A DNA stretch of 64,000 nt from Saccharospirillum sp. (GCA_018402545.1 JAGYIL010000001.1:1550001-1614000), one strand, 5' to 3'. Counted from the stretch's first letter, positions 47,304 to 56,851 are shown. Program-made: numbers and translations. Notes: a model not told the origin generated them from the letters alone.

Positions 47304-47412
47304 ACTCAAGTTTCGGAGTTCAGGGTCGGCTGGATGGCAATGGCCCGCAACGGCGACAGGGGAATCCCCGGCAGCCGCCGATTGTCACCTTCGCGAACTC
47401 CGAAACTTGAGT
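47304..47412. repeat. Long inverted repeat with 18-base perfect arms
   Basis: Arms actcaagtttcggagttc (47304-47321) and gaactccgaaacttgagt (47395-47412) are exact complements. The 73-base interior is GC-rich, with its own hairpins (for example ggggaatcccc near 47379 and cggcg..cgccg). The right arm ends at the stop codon of the convergent exonuclease gene. No T-run, so not a standard terminator. No related sequence was recognised in the window. Confidence 0.85.
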
Positions 47413-49007
47413 CAGAACAACCCCAGCTGTGGCCCGTCATCGGAAGGAGGGTCAGGTTCTTTCTTTTTATCAGTGTCTTCTGCCGGTGTCTGGGCTGGCG
47501 CCTCTCCGTTGGCATCCTCAGTCGCCACGGGTGCCGGTGTTGTTGTCTGCTCCTGTAGCCAGCGTTTGTCCTGCTGCTGCAGCCAGGTCAACACCTGCGG
47601 CAGGTCCTCCCGGTCCGGGTGCTCGGTCATCAATTGTTCCGTTGCCGCTATGGCATCGCTGAGCGTCAGGGTGCTGCCCCAGTCCGGGTCGGTCAGGTGG
47701 ATGCGCACCAGGTCGTGCCAGTGGGCCTGTTCACCAGCGCTCAGGCTGTCGGGAAAATGCCGGGCGCGGGCCAGAAACACCAGGGCTTGCTGGCGCTCGT
47801 CTTGCAGGCCATCGGCCAGGCCCGGCCAGGTCTCCGGGTGATGGTCATTGCGCCGAATCTGATTCAGGATGCCGCGATCGTGATCACCGATAAACCCCTG
47901 GTATAGCGCCTGCTGAGGGTCGGCCGGGGCAGGGCGGTCGGTGGTTTTGAACACCTCGCGCGCCAGCGATACCAGGTCGTGCCAGCGATCCAGAATGGCC
48001 AGGTGCTGCGCAATGCGGGCCGGGTCAATAGCGAACCGCTCGCAGGTGGCTTCGTCCAGCATGCGATAAGGGGCGATCATCGGGCACCGGTTTAAATGCA
48101 GCGTTCTTAAGGGTGGTCTGACAATGCCCTCAGGTAATGAGTCGGTGGGGGTATATAGCCAGTCGCGAACCTCATCAGCATTGTGATCCAGCAGCCAGCT
48201 TGGGTCCTGCATCAAATCGAGCACGATGATTTCGTTGCGCCGGTCCGGGTGCTCCATTAAGGGCACCTCGACAGTCAGACAGCCTTGTCGGGCCAGAATC
48301 TTGCCACTGACATGCAACATAGGCTGGCGTGATTCCAGCGGCAACTGCCGGCGCACTTCATGCTTGAACCGCAACGACAGGGCATAGTCGAACAGCTTTG
48401 GCTGGCGGTCTCGAATCAGGCGTGCCAGTGCGATGGTGGCGAGCACGTCGCTGACTGCATCATGTGCTTTGGCGTGTTCGATACCATTGGCTGCTGTTAG
48501 CTGTTCAAGCTTGAAAGAGGGGTCGCCATTGTCATGCCTTGGCCATTCGATGCCCTCCGGACGCAGCGCATACGTCAGGCGTACTACGTCGAGCAGGTCC
48601 CAGCGGCTGTTCTGGTTACGCCATTCACGACTGTAGGGGTCGAGCAGGTTGCGGTAAAACAGGAACCGGGTGAATTCGTCGTCAAAACGCAGGCTGTTGT
48701 AGCCCACAGTGCAGGTACCGGGCTCTGACATAACGGCGCTGATGCGACTGGCCAGTTCCCATTCGGTCAACCCTTCCTGTTCACACTGGCCGGGCGTGAG
48801 GCCCGTTATCATCACCGCTGACGGGTCGATGACGGCATCGGGCAATGGCTTGCATTTCCAGTCCATCGGCTCGCCGATGATGTTCAGATCGGCATCGGTG
48901 ATGACTGCAGCAAACTGGGCAATGCCATCCCGGGCCGGGTGAATGCCCCAGGTTTCATAGTCGTACCAGAGAAATTGCCGGGGCGCTGTTGGAGAGGGTT
49001 TGGGCAT
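47412..49007 (-). CDS. sbcB: Exodeoxyribonuclease I
   Basis: 531 residues (E. coli 475). 3'-5' single-strand DNA exonuclease in recombination and mismatch repair. Seen: DEDD-type site 'DYETWG' near residue 16, 'ITGLTPGQCEQEGL', 'GYNSLRFDDEFTRFLFYRNL' and 'DLLDVVRLTYALRP', then 'HDAVSDVLATIALA' with the last conserved Asp. The ExoI C-terminal region follows. An additional acidic, Pro/Ala/Asp-rich tail of about 45 residues ends in 'QLGLF', matching the beta-clamp binding consensus QL-x-LF. Single gene. Confidence 0.94.
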   Translation of the reverse strand: MPKPSPTAPRQFLWYDYETWGIHPARDGIAQFAAVITDADLNIIGEPMDWKCKPLPDAVIDPSAVMITGLTPGQCEQEGLTEWELASRISAVMSEPGTCTVGYNSLRFDDEFTRFLFYRNLLDPYSREWRNQNSRWDLLDVVRLTYALRPEGIEWPRHDNGDPSFKLEQLTAANGIEHAKAHDAVSDVLATIALARLIRDRQPKLFDYALSLRFKHEVRRQLPLESRQPMLHVSGKILARQGCLTVEVPLMEHPDRRNEIIVLDLMQDPSWLLDHNADEVRDWLYTPTDSLPEGIVRPPLRTLHLNRCPMIAPYRMLDEATCERFAIDPARIAQHLAILDRWHDLVSLAREVFKTTDRPAPADPQQALYQGFIGDHDRGILNQIRRNDHHPETWPGLADGLQDERQQALVFLARARHFPDSLSAGEQAHWHDLVRIHLTDPDWGSTLTLSDAIAATEQLMTEHPDREDLPQVLTWLQQQDKRWLQEQTTTPAPVATEDANGEAPAQTPAEDTDKKKEPDPPSDDGPQLGLF

Positions 49008-49215
49008 GGGTTCCGGTGTCCTGTCGGGGCAGTAGTGCTCGCTCCTGCATGGGTTTACACTGTAGCGTCAGCCTTCACAAACAGGCTGGCTGCGGTGATC
49101 CGCACAGACGCCTAACCAAGGCGCCAATTTCGCACAGCCTATCATTGATGGGCGTTTCCGGCACGGTGAACACGCGTTCCCGGCCTGGCTCAATCGCAAT
49201 CAGGGAGATCGTTAC

Positions 49216-51975
49216 ATGGTGCTCAGTAAATTCTTTGGCAAAAAATCCAACCCGGCAAAACCCACTGCGAAAACACCCGGGAATACCCGAACCGAACCCC
49301 TCAAGCCTGGCATTGATCAGTGGCTGGTGCAGGCCCGGGCAGACGACCCGAAACAGCGTAAGGAAGCCATGGTTGAGCTGGCCAGGGCGCTGGATGAGGG
49401 CAAGCTGACTGCAGAACAAAGTCAACAGATACCCGCTGCTGAACAACTGGCGCTGAGCCTGCATGCCGGTACATCGGTGTCGGATGTCAGTGATGCTCTC
49501 TGGGTCGAGGTGGCTCGCAACGGTTTCTCGGCACGGGTTCGAACCGCCGCCGCCGGGCAGGTCAGTGACATCGATGCACTGGACCAGTTGCAGAAACACG
49601 CCAAAGGCCGCGATAAAACCGTGTACCGGCTGGTAAAAACCCGTCTGGATGAACACAAGCACGAGCAACAGACGTTGCAAGCCAGAGTCGATCACACCCG
49701 TAGACTGGTTGAGCAGCTCGAACGTCATGCCAAAGCCCCGGTCGATCCCCTATACAGTGGCAAGTTGCGCGCCCTGCAAGACCAGTGGGCTGCCAATAGC
49801 CCCTATGCCGACGCGGCACTGACCGAGCGGTGGCACCAGGCCATCAGCGACGCTCAGACCCGGCTTCCGGCGGAGTCTGAAGGCGCCGCATCCGAACCGG
49901 AAGCGGACACCGCCATACCGGTGACTGAGTCTGCTGATGCCGGTTCAGAGCATGCTGACCTGGCGGCGGCGGAAGACGACGCAACCCCCGATGTCGAAAG
50001 CACAGAAAAAGACCCGCGCCGCACCCAATTGATTAAAGACCTCTGGCATGACCTGAAAGACCGGCTCGACCAGGAAGACCCTGACCCGGCTCAGGTACGC
50101 GATGCCCTGCTGTATCTGACAGAGCAACAACACCAGTGGCGGCAGACCGAGCAGTCGCAACGCGCCAGTCGCGAAGAGGAACGAGCCTTTCATCAGCTCT
50201 GCACCACTTATGAAACATCGTTGAACGCACTGGTTCTGCTGATCGAACGCTACGGTCCGCTGGCCGACTTGTTGCCGGCTGTTGAGGCTGATCCGGCCGG
50301 TAATGATGCTGCCGCCCACGCATTGGATGAATGGCTGCACAGTCTGGATTGGCCGGAAGGTGAACCGGAACCTGCCTTGAAAGGCAAAGTTGAACAGGTG
50401 GTTCGAATCCATCACGACCAGCTCGCCGAGCACAGAAAACAGGGCATCCAGGCCGTTCGTCAGGCACGCGGGCTGATCCGCCGTTGCCAGGGGGCGATCA
50501 ACGATGGCCATCTGAAGCGTGCTTCCGGGCTGTTGCAAGGCATACGCGATGCGGTGGTTGATCTGAAACCCGAAGAACATCACGGGCTCTTCCGCCAGTT
50601 TGAAGAGACGGAGCAGGCTGTCGAGAAATTACGTGACTGGCAGAGTTTTGCGGTACTGCCCAAAAAAGAAGCCCTGATCGAACGCATGCGACACCTGCTG
50701 AACCAGTCGCTACCGCCAGAGGACCGCGCCCGGCAAATTCGCGACATGCAGGATGAGTGGCGCATGCTGAGCCGGGGCCTGCAGAACCAGCACCAGTCAC
50801 TGTGGGAGACCTTTCACGAGCTGGCACAGCAGGCCTATGAACCCTGCAAGGTGTTTTTTGAAGAGCAGGGCAAACTGCGTGCACTGAACTTGCGTCAGCG
50901 CCAGGCGCTGGCAGAACAATTGGGTCAGTATGAGCAGTTAATCGACAGCAAGGGGCTGGATCTGAAAGAGCTGGACCGGGTGCTGACACTGGCCCGGAAC
51001 GATTGGCGCCGGTTCTCACCGGTAGACCGGGCAGCCAACAAGGCAGTGCAAGCCCAGTTCGATGCTGTATTTCAGCGCTTGCGTGATCGTTTGCAAGGCG
51101 AACAACAGGTCTTTAGGGAGGCCAAGCTGGCCATCATCGAGCAGGCGCAAGCCTTGCTGGATGAACCCGACTCGCGCCAGGCCACTGAAAAAGCCAAGCA
51201 ACTGCAGCGCGACTGGCAACAGGCCGGGCACCTGGCACGGCGCGACGAACAGGCGTTGTGGAAGTCGTTCCGGGCGATATGCGATGAGCTCTTTGCCCGT
51301 CGTGAAGCAGCGGCAGATGCCTTTAAGGCAGACCTGAATGCCCATAAGGCACAGGCTGACGAGATACTGGCAGAGATGGAAGCCATTATGGCCGACGCGG
51401 ACCCGCTGGCATCCAAAGGCCGGTTTGATGACCTTAAAGACCAGTATAGTGCTCTGGGTACGCTGCCCAAAGCCGATTACAAAAAGCTCCAGGACCGGCT
51501 TGAACGCCTGAGCCGGGATTTCCAGGCCCGGTGCAAAGCAGTCAAGGTCCAACAGCAGGATCAGCACTGGCAAGCCCTGTTCGACTGGAATCGGCAGGCT
51601 CGGTTCGATTGTGACTCGGCGGAAGCGGCGGCCACTGAGTGGCAGGCTTTGAGCAAGGTACCGGCACCGGCTTCAGGATTGCTGTCGTCGCTGCCGAACT
51701 GGCAGTCGCCAGAAGCCGACAATGATGCCTTGCGCCGTAAGACCGTTGAGCTGGAAATCCTGACCCGGGCAGAGACACCAGAGGCCGACAAAGCCTTGCG
51801 CATGGAATTGCAGGTACAGCGTCTGACGGATGGTTTGGGTCAGCAAGTGGATCAGAATGACATTGATCAGGCCGTCGTCGCATGGCTTGCCACCCCCGCC
51901 AGCGATGAAGCCCAATTCGATGCTCTGATGAGTCGGATGAAGCAAGCCCGAGAAGCCTGGATGACGTCGGACTGA
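49216..51975 (+). CDS. DUF349 repeat protein
   Basis: 919 residues, overwhelmingly alpha-helical. Repeated segments with the DUF349 look: 'LQRDWQQAGHLARRDEQALW' followed by 'FRAICDELFARR', and related units 'MQDEWRMLSRGLQNQHQSLW' and 'DQYSALGTLPKADYKKLQ'. An acidic low-complexity stretch lies at about 215-265. Cytosolic; no signal or membrane segment. Proteins of this family are common in gammaproteobacteria. Some are linked to envelope or septal phenotypes, but the function is not established. Confidence 0.85.
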   Translation: MVLSKFFGKKSNPAKPTAKTPGNTRTEPLKPGIDQWLVQARADDPKQRKEAMVELARALDEGKLTAEQSQQIPAAEQLALSLHAGTSVSDVSDALWVEVARNGFSARVRTAAAGQVSDIDALDQLQKHAKGRDKTVYRLVKTRLDEHKHEQQTLQARVDHTRRLVEQLERHAKAPVDPLYSGKLRALQDQWAANSPYADAALTERWHQAISDAQTRLPAESEGAASEPEADTAIPVTESADAGSEHADLAAAEDDATPDVESTEKDPRRTQLIKDLWHDLKDRLDQEDPDPAQVRDALLYLTEQQHQWRQTEQSQRASREEERAFHQLCTTYETSLNALVLLIERYGPLADLLPAVEADPAGNDAAAHALDEWLHSLDWPEGEPEPALKGKVEQVVRIHHDQLAEHRKQGIQAVRQARGLIRRCQGAINDGHLKRASGLLQGIRDAVVDLKPEEHHGLFRQFEETEQAVEKLRDWQSFAVLPKKEALIERMRHLLNQSLPPEDRARQIRDMQDEWRMLSRGLQNQHQSLWETFHELAQQAYEPCKVFFEEQGKLRALNLRQRQALAEQLGQYEQLIDSKGLDLKELDRVLTLARNDWRRFSPVDRAANKAVQAQFDAVFQRLRDRLQGEQQVFREAKLAIIEQAQALLDEPDSRQATEKAKQLQRDWQQAGHLARRDEQALWKSFRAICDELFARREAAADAFKADLNAHKAQADEILAEMEAIMADADPLASKGRFDDLKDQYSALGTLPKADYKKLQDRLERLSRDFQARCKAVKVQQQDQHWQALFDWNRQARFDCDSAEAAATEWQALSKVPAPASGLLSSLPNWQSPEADNDALRRKTVELEILTRAETPEADKALRMELQVQRLTDGLGQQVDQNDIDQAVVAWLATPASDEAQFDALMSRMKQAREAWMTSD

Positions 51976-52006
51976 CAGAAAAAACTGAAAAAAATCATAA
52001 AGTTAG

Positions 52007-52042
52007 TTGACAGCTACCGGGCTCGTCATTAATATGCGTCCC
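52007..52042 (+). promoter_or_regulatory. Sigma70 promoter of initiator tRNA
   Basis: -35 TTGACA (52007-52012), 17-base spacer, -10 TAATAT (52030-52035), then a GC-rich discriminator gcgtcccc. That discriminator is typical of stable-RNA promoters under stringent control. Start expected near 52042, giving a 5' leader of about 107 bases removed by processing. Confidence 0.85.
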
Positions 52043-52148
52043 CGTTGAGAGGCGATGACCAAACGGTCAGCAAAGCACAACATCCGAACCAGAATCGGGT
52101 GATGGTTTCTGAAAATACTCGATCAGAAGCACTCTCTAAACATGTTAT

Positions 52149-52225
<77 letters not shown>

Positions 52226-52233
52226 AACAAAAA

Positions 52234-52262
52234 AGCCCGAACAGCAATGTTCGGGCTTTTTT
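52234..52262 (+). terminator. Terminator of tRNA-fMet
   Basis: Stem agcccgaaca / tgttcgggct with gcaa loop (52234-52257), then T6. Repeated downstream at 52369-52397. Confidence 0.95.
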
Positions 52263-52284
52263 AATGCCTGGTTAAAAGTGGTAC

Positions 52285-52360
52285 CAGATTAGCTCGTCAG
52301 GCTCATAACCCGAAGGTCGTAGCCGGAGCGCCGGCCGGTTAAATCCCGCCCCCGCTACCA
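52285..52360 (+). pseudogene. Degenerate duplicate of tRNA-fMet
   Basis: The sequence from tagctcgtc through ccgctacca repeats the intact tRNA: D-arm 3' half, the anticodon arm ggctCATaaccc with flanking changes, and the 3' acceptor with CCA. The 5' acceptor strand and first half of the D-arm are missing. A 14-base GC-rich insert (ccggagcgccggcc, near 52322-52335) splits the variable region from the T-arm. Cannot fold as a tRNA. Arose by tandem duplication that included the terminator. Confidence 0.88.
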
Positions 52361-52368
52361 CACAAAAA

Positions 52369-52397
52369 AGCCCGAACAGCAATGTTCGGGCTTTTTT
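52369..52397 (+). terminator. Duplicated terminator after tRNA remnant
   Basis: Identical stem-loop agcccgaaca-gcaa-tgttcgggct plus T6. Here the flanks cacaaaaa/ttttttgtg extend the symmetry. Confidence 0.95.
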
Positions 52398-52570
52398 GTG
52401 TGGGTAGGAAATGGGCTGGGACTACTGGGCTTGAAAGCCAGGATACCCTACAGATGTCGGGTGAGCGCTGGGGTTATAGCAGATTACAATGTGCGCGTTT
52501 TTTGACACCTGGGGCGCAGAAGAAGCCTAACCGGTTTTATACTTGCCGGGCTTAAATCAATCGCCCCATA

Positions 52571-52599
52571 TTGACAGCATTGTGAAAACGGGTCATTTT
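52571..52599 (+). promoter_or_regulatory. Candidate promoter for the 7TM sensor kinase
   Basis: TTGACA (52571-52576), 17 bases, CATTTT (52594-52599). The -10 is weak and lies in a small dyad aacggg..cccgtt. About 70 bases before the kinase start. Confidence 0.4.
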
Positions 52600-52669
52600 G
52601 CCCGTTACTCACCGTACCAGAGCCGGTAGTTTATCGACTTGGCTCTGGTCAGAGGGATCTTTGACAACT

Positions 52670-55036
52670 ATGAATCTGCTTGCGTTCGGCCTGAGGACAT
52701 TCTTACCCCACCGCGGGCTGGTTAAAGTCGTCATGCTTTTCTGCCTCGTTCTCTTATTGCCCAACCCGGTTCAGGCTGAACGTACCTCGGCTTCTTCTCA
52801 ATTGAACGTCGACCTGTCGATACTGGACCTCGACCACACGGATGTTCGCTACGCGCTCGCCAGCAACACCCACTCCACCGGTTTCATGCCTGCTCCAATA
52901 GGGCAGAAGCTGGAAGACGCACCCCACGAATTCAAGGGCGAGCAAGGGGCCGGTCTGACCGCGAATTTCAGACAGCACAGCCGATACTGGCTGTCTGCCC
53001 GCGTCATTAATCAGACTGAGACCCGTGACTGGTACTTGCACATCAGTAATTTCGGCTTTCAGCAACCTCGCATCCTGATCAGGGATTGGGATGGTCAGAC
53101 CGTTCATACCATCGATAACTCGGTGACTTCCGGTACCACGGATATCAATGCCATCGGGCGCGCGGCCAAAGTCAGGCTCGAACCGGGCATGTCATATCAA
53201 ATCGTGATTGAGCTGTCTGCGGATCAGGTTACCTGGAAACCCTACATCGGCCTGATGAGCGCAGACTATTATCAGCCCTGGCAAATACAGATGGATTTTG
53301 CGTTCAAGCTGGCCATCGGGATCATGCTGGGCATCATTCTGCTGGGGTTTGTTGCCTGGGCTTTGACGTCTGACAAAACGTTTTTTTGGGGAGCCGCGTC
53401 TTCTCTGGCAATGCTGTGCTATTACCTGGAACATAGCAGCCTACCAGCGATTTTGGGGCAAACCAGTTACGAGAAAACGGCATTTTTCTGGTTGCTGGTT
53501 ACGTTATCGCTACTCTCGATGACCGCCTTTGCCGCCAGTTTCCTGCAGATCAACCGACGGTCAGGACGATTATACTCAGTGTTCTATTACACCGTACTGG
53601 CAACCATGCTGGTCGGGCTCGCTGGTACACAGCTTTCGTTCAACGCAAACGTACTTGTATATTCTCTGAACTATTTCGCGGTCTCGCTGGTTATTCTGGG
53701 GTCGGGCCTCTCCAGGGTTCGATCACAGGGGCGTTATTACTGGATGTACATACTGGGCTGGCTACCCATGGTGTTGTCGATGGTGCAGGTGATCTGGGTC
53801 GTCAATGCCCCTCGGGAGGCCGTTGAGGAAATCGATGTTTCCTACAAGATGATCCATGTTCTGTATATTCAGATTTTGCACATGGTACTGCACATTGCCG
53901 CCATCGTTTTGCGCGTTAAGGCGCTGAATGAAGAAAAGCATCGCATGGAGCAGATCAGTCAGGCCAAGTCGCGCTTTATTGCACACAGCAGTCACGATCT
54001 CAGTCAGCCTTTGCATTCTATGAATGTCTACATGGAATGTTTGAAACCCCATGTTCATGGTCAGGTTGGCAATGATCTGTTTGTTCGACTCAAAGAAACC
54101 CATCGCCAAATGAATGAATCCTTTGGCGCGATCATGGATTTGACCAAGCTGGAGTCCGGTGTGATCAGGCCAGACCTGGAAACCGTGTCACTGGAACGTC
54201 TGTTTACAAAGTTGCAAGGTGAGTACCTGGGCTTGGCCATCTCCAGGCGTCTTGAACTGAGCTTTGAAGCCGAATCGTTGCAGGTGCGCAGTGATCCGGT
54301 CTTACTGGAGCGCATGCTGCGCAACCTCATTTCCAACGCCATCAAGTACACCGACTCGGGCAGGGTGAGGGTGGTCTGCCGTAGCCAGGAGAACCAGGTG
54401 GTCATCGAAGTTATCGATACCGGCTGTGGTATTGCAAGTGAGGACCAGGAAGCCATTTTCGATATTTATCACCGTTCACTGGAAGCTCCGGATAAAACCA
54501 GCGGCTCTGGCATTGGTTTGTCGATCGTCAGACACATCTCCCAGTTGCTGGATCATCCGGTGTCGTTAACGTCAGTGCCCGGTGAAGGCAGTTGTTTCGC
54601 GATCCATGCTCCGCTTGCTGAAGAAACGGCTCTGCTCAGAAACCCGGAAACACTGTCAACGAGAAGCAGTAAGTTAGTTGTGGCCCTGGTGCTGGGGAAT
54701 ACCGGACTGAGAGATCCGGTCTGGGATCGGCTGAAACAATGGCATTGTTCGGTTTTAATCTTCAACTCGGCTGACGAGGCTCTTCAGTCGCGCGTGCCGA
54801 TAGACATCGTGATGTGTGACGACGCCAATCAGCGAGACATCGCTCTGTTATCTGAACGCGCCGACGTTTTGACACAAGATTGCGTGGCCGCCTGTATTTG
54901 CAAGCCCGGGGTCGCGTTGCCCGAGCACTGGGTAGCCTTGTCGGCACCGGTGCTGCCCGCTCAGTTACGCGCCCTATTGAACTTTGCTGCAAGAAAACGT
55001 CAGTCTCAGACACCGCAAGCAGTTGCTGCCCTGTGA
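52670..55036 (+). CDS. 7TMR-DISM sensor histidine kinase with receiver-like tail
   Basis: 788 residues from ATG 52670. Signal/anchor segment, a periplasmic beta-rich extracellular domain (about 40-215, 'RYWLSARVINQTETRDWYLH'), then seven membrane helices (about 225-430) of the 7TMR-DISM type. HisKA follows with phospho-His in 'SSHDLSQPLHSMN', and HATPase with 'NLISNAIKYTDSG', 'IDTGCGIAS' and 'GSGIGLSIV'. The last 115 residues look receiver-like ('VDIVMCDD'-type strand: 'IDIVMCDDANQ') but lack the N-terminal acidic pair, so they are probably inactive. Pairs with the LuxR-type regulator 58 bases downstream. Confidence 0.9.
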   Translation: MNLLAFGLRTFLPHRGLVKVVMLFCLVLLLPNPVQAERTSASSQLNVDLSILDLDHTDVRYALASNTHSTGFMPAPIGQKLEDAPHEFKGEQGAGLTANFRQHSRYWLSARVINQTETRDWYLHISNFGFQQPRILIRDWDGQTVHTIDNSVTSGTTDINAIGRAAKVRLEPGMSYQIVIELSADQVTWKPYIGLMSADYYQPWQIQMDFAFKLAIGIMLGIILLGFVAWALTSDKTFFWGAASSLAMLCYYLEHSSLPAILGQTSYEKTAFFWLLVTLSLLSMTAFAASFLQINRRSGRLYSVFYYTVLATMLVGLAGTQLSFNANVLVYSLNYFAVSLVILGSGLSRVRSQGRYYWMYILGWLPMVLSMVQVIWVVNAPREAVEEIDVSYKMIHVLYIQILHMVLHIAAIVLRVKALNEEKHRMEQISQAKSRFIAHSSHDLSQPLHSMNVYMECLKPHVHGQVGNDLFVRLKETHRQMNESFGAIMDLTKLESGVIRPDLETVSLERLFTKLQGEYLGLAISRRLELSFEAESLQVRSDPVLLERMLRNLISNAIKYTDSGRVRVVCRSQENQVVIEVIDTGCGIASEDQEAIFDIYHRSLEAPDKTSGSGIGLSIVRHISQLLDHPVSLTSVPGEGSCFAIHAPLAEETALLRNPETLSTRSSKLVVALVLGNTGLRDPVWDRLKQWHCSVLIFNSADEALQSRVPIDIVMCDDANQRDIALLSERADVLTQDCVAACICKPGVALPEHWVALSAPVLPAQLRALLNFAARKRQSQTPQAVAAL

Positions 55037-55094
55037 AGGCTGGTGTCATGGCTACGGTTTTATTGGCAGTAATGCGACCAAAAGAGTCGATATT

Positions 55095-55700
55095 ATGACC
55101 GTTAAAATAGTGATAACTGAAGATCACGAGCTGTATCGGGATGCGCTGGGTACTCTGGTGATGGAGGCATTTCCGGGCGTTCAGGTGATAGAATCGGGTG
55201 ATTTTCCCACGACGCTCTCCTTGCTCGACGCCCATACCGACGTAGCGCTGGTGTTGTTTGACATTCATATTCCAGGCACCAGTGGCCTCAACGGGCTGAA
55301 AGAGATTAAAGCCCGTTATCCGGCACTACCGCTGGTGGTGGTGTCTACGGTTGATTACCAGGCCAGCATTCAGCAGATGCTGCAGCTCGGAGCCGATGGT
55401 TTTATCGCAAAAACCAGTTCGCGCGCAATGATGGTTCGGGCGCTCAGAGATGTAATGGAGGGCGAAGTTGTTATTCTTAGTGGTCGGGACAACGACGACG
55501 TCGTAGCACTGTCACCCCGCCAGATCGATACCCTCGAATTACTGGCCCAGGGACTGCCCAACAAGGAGATTGCGGCCAGACTTAACATTGCTCCTACCAC
55601 AGTACGTGAATACGTCTCCGACATTCTGGGGCTGTTCAAATGCGATAACCGAACGCAGGCTGTCCTGAAAGCACGCCAGCTTGGCTTTATTTTGTATTAG
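55095..55700 (+). CDS. NarL/FixJ-type response regulator
   Basis: 201 residues. Receiver with acidic 'ITEDHELYRD', phospho-Asp in 'LVLFDIHIPGTSG' and Lys in 'GFIAKTSSR'. C-terminal LuxR helix-turn-helix 'LSPRQIDTLELLAQGLPNKE', 'IAARLNIAPTTVREYVSDIL'. Start at ATG 55095; the longer frame reads into the upstream spacer without similarity. Likely partner of the 7TM kinase. Output genes unknown. Confidence 0.92.
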   Translation: MTVKIVITEDHELYRDALGTLVMEAFPGVQVIESGDFPTTLSLLDAHTDVALVLFDIHIPGTSGLNGLKEIKARYPALPLVVVSTVDYQASIQQMLQLGADGFIAKTSSRAMMVRALRDVMEGEVVILSGRDNDDVVALSPRQIDTLELLAQGLPNKEIAARLNIAPTTVREYVSDILGLFKCDNRTQAVLKARQLGFILY

Positions 55701-55855
55701 TATCGTTACTTGGCATTTCGCTTGTAGAGGTTCTGGCCGAATGGTGATTGCCTTGATTTACCTGACTGGGACGCCAGTGATGTGACATCCGCGCCTGCAT
55801 ATGTCTCGATTACGTGTATCATATTGGTTTTTACGGGTATGGACTAACTGATTTT

Positions 55856-56851
55856 GTGAAACACAGACGACCAACACTACAGGATATTGCTGACCGGGTA
55901 GGCGCCACCAAGATGACGGTGAGCCGCTGTTTGCGTACGCCGGATGCGGTTTCGGAGAACTTGCGACAACGCATTTTTGCGGCAGCAGAAGAGCTGGGAT
56001 ATATCCCCAATCGCGGCCCCGACATGCTCTCCAGGTCAACCAGCCGAGCCATTGGTGTATTGTTGCCGTCATTAACCAATCAAGTGTTTGCTGACGTGAT
56101 CATGGGTATTGAAAAAGTCACGGAACCGGCCGGCTATCACCTGATGATGTCTCATTATGGGTATAGCATTGAAACCGAAGAGCGCAGTCTGGCCTCCTTG
56201 TTGTCCTACAACGTTGACGGCGTGATATTGTCGGAAAGTCAGCACACTCAACGTACCATCCGTATGCTCGACACGGCAGGTATTCCTGCCGTTGAGATTA
56301 TGGATTCGCGAACTCGTCCCTTTCAGCAGGCGGTCGGATTCGATAATGTTGCAGCGTCCTACGACATGGTCTGTGAGATGATTCGGCGTGGCCGTCAACA
56401 GGTTTTGTATCTGGCGGTTCGGCTTGATGCCCGGACGCTGCAACGCCAGGAAGGTTACCAGCGTGCAATGGCTGAGCATGGTCTGAAACCTCAAACACTG
56501 CGCATTACTTCCCGGTCCTCGTACAGTGTCGGTGCCAGTCTCATGGCCAGTGTGCTGGAGGAGCATCCGGAAACGGACGGCATCTTTTGTACTAACGACG
56601 ATGTTGCCGTAGGCGCTTATTTTGAATGCATGAAGCGTGGAGTAAAAGTACCGGAGCAGATGGCGATAGCCGGCTTTCACGGACACGATGTCGGTCAGGT
56701 TATGTCACCCTGCCTTGCCAGTGTCATTACCCCTCGAGAGGCCGTGGGCGAAAGGGCTGCTTACGAATTGATGAACCGAATTCAGGGGCGGCCGTTTGAA
56801 GAGTCGATCATTGATCTCGGGTATCGAATTGAAGCTGGCGGAACCATCTGA
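55856..56851 (+). CDS. gntR: Gluconate operon repressor GntR (LacI family)
   Basis: 331 residues from GTG 55856, the same length as E. coli GntR. LacI helix-turn-helix 'PTLQDIADRVGATKMTVSRC' followed by 'LGYIPNRGPDMLSRSTSRAI'. The sugar-binding domain contains 'AVGFDNVAASYDM' and 'FCTNDDVAVGAYFECMKRG', and 'IAGFHGHDVGQVM' matches E. coli GntR nearly word for word. A GTG start is needed because no ATG lies between 55814 and the domain. Three copies of the known GntR operator are found downstream in the window. Confidence 0.95.
   Translation: MKHRRPTLQDIADRVGATKMTVSRCLRTPDAVSENLRQRIFAAAEELGYIPNRGPDMLSRSTSRAIGVLLPSLTNQVFADVIMGIEKVTEPAGYHLMMSHYGYSIETEERSLASLLSYNVDGVILSESQHTQRTIRMLDTAGIPAVEIMDSRTRPFQQAVGFDNVAASYDMVCEMIRRGRQQVLYLAVRLDARTLQRQEGYQRAMAEHGLKPQTLRITSRSSYSVGASLMASVLEEHPETDGIFCTNDDVAVGAYFECMKRGVKVPEQMAIAGFHGHDVGQVMSPCLASVITPREAVGERAAYELMNRIQGRPFEESIIDLGYRIEAGGTI

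Noticed and set aside
52285-52360. Second functional initiator tRNA
   Set aside because: The 5' acceptor strand and half the D-arm are missing and an insert splits the variable region, so it cannot fold.
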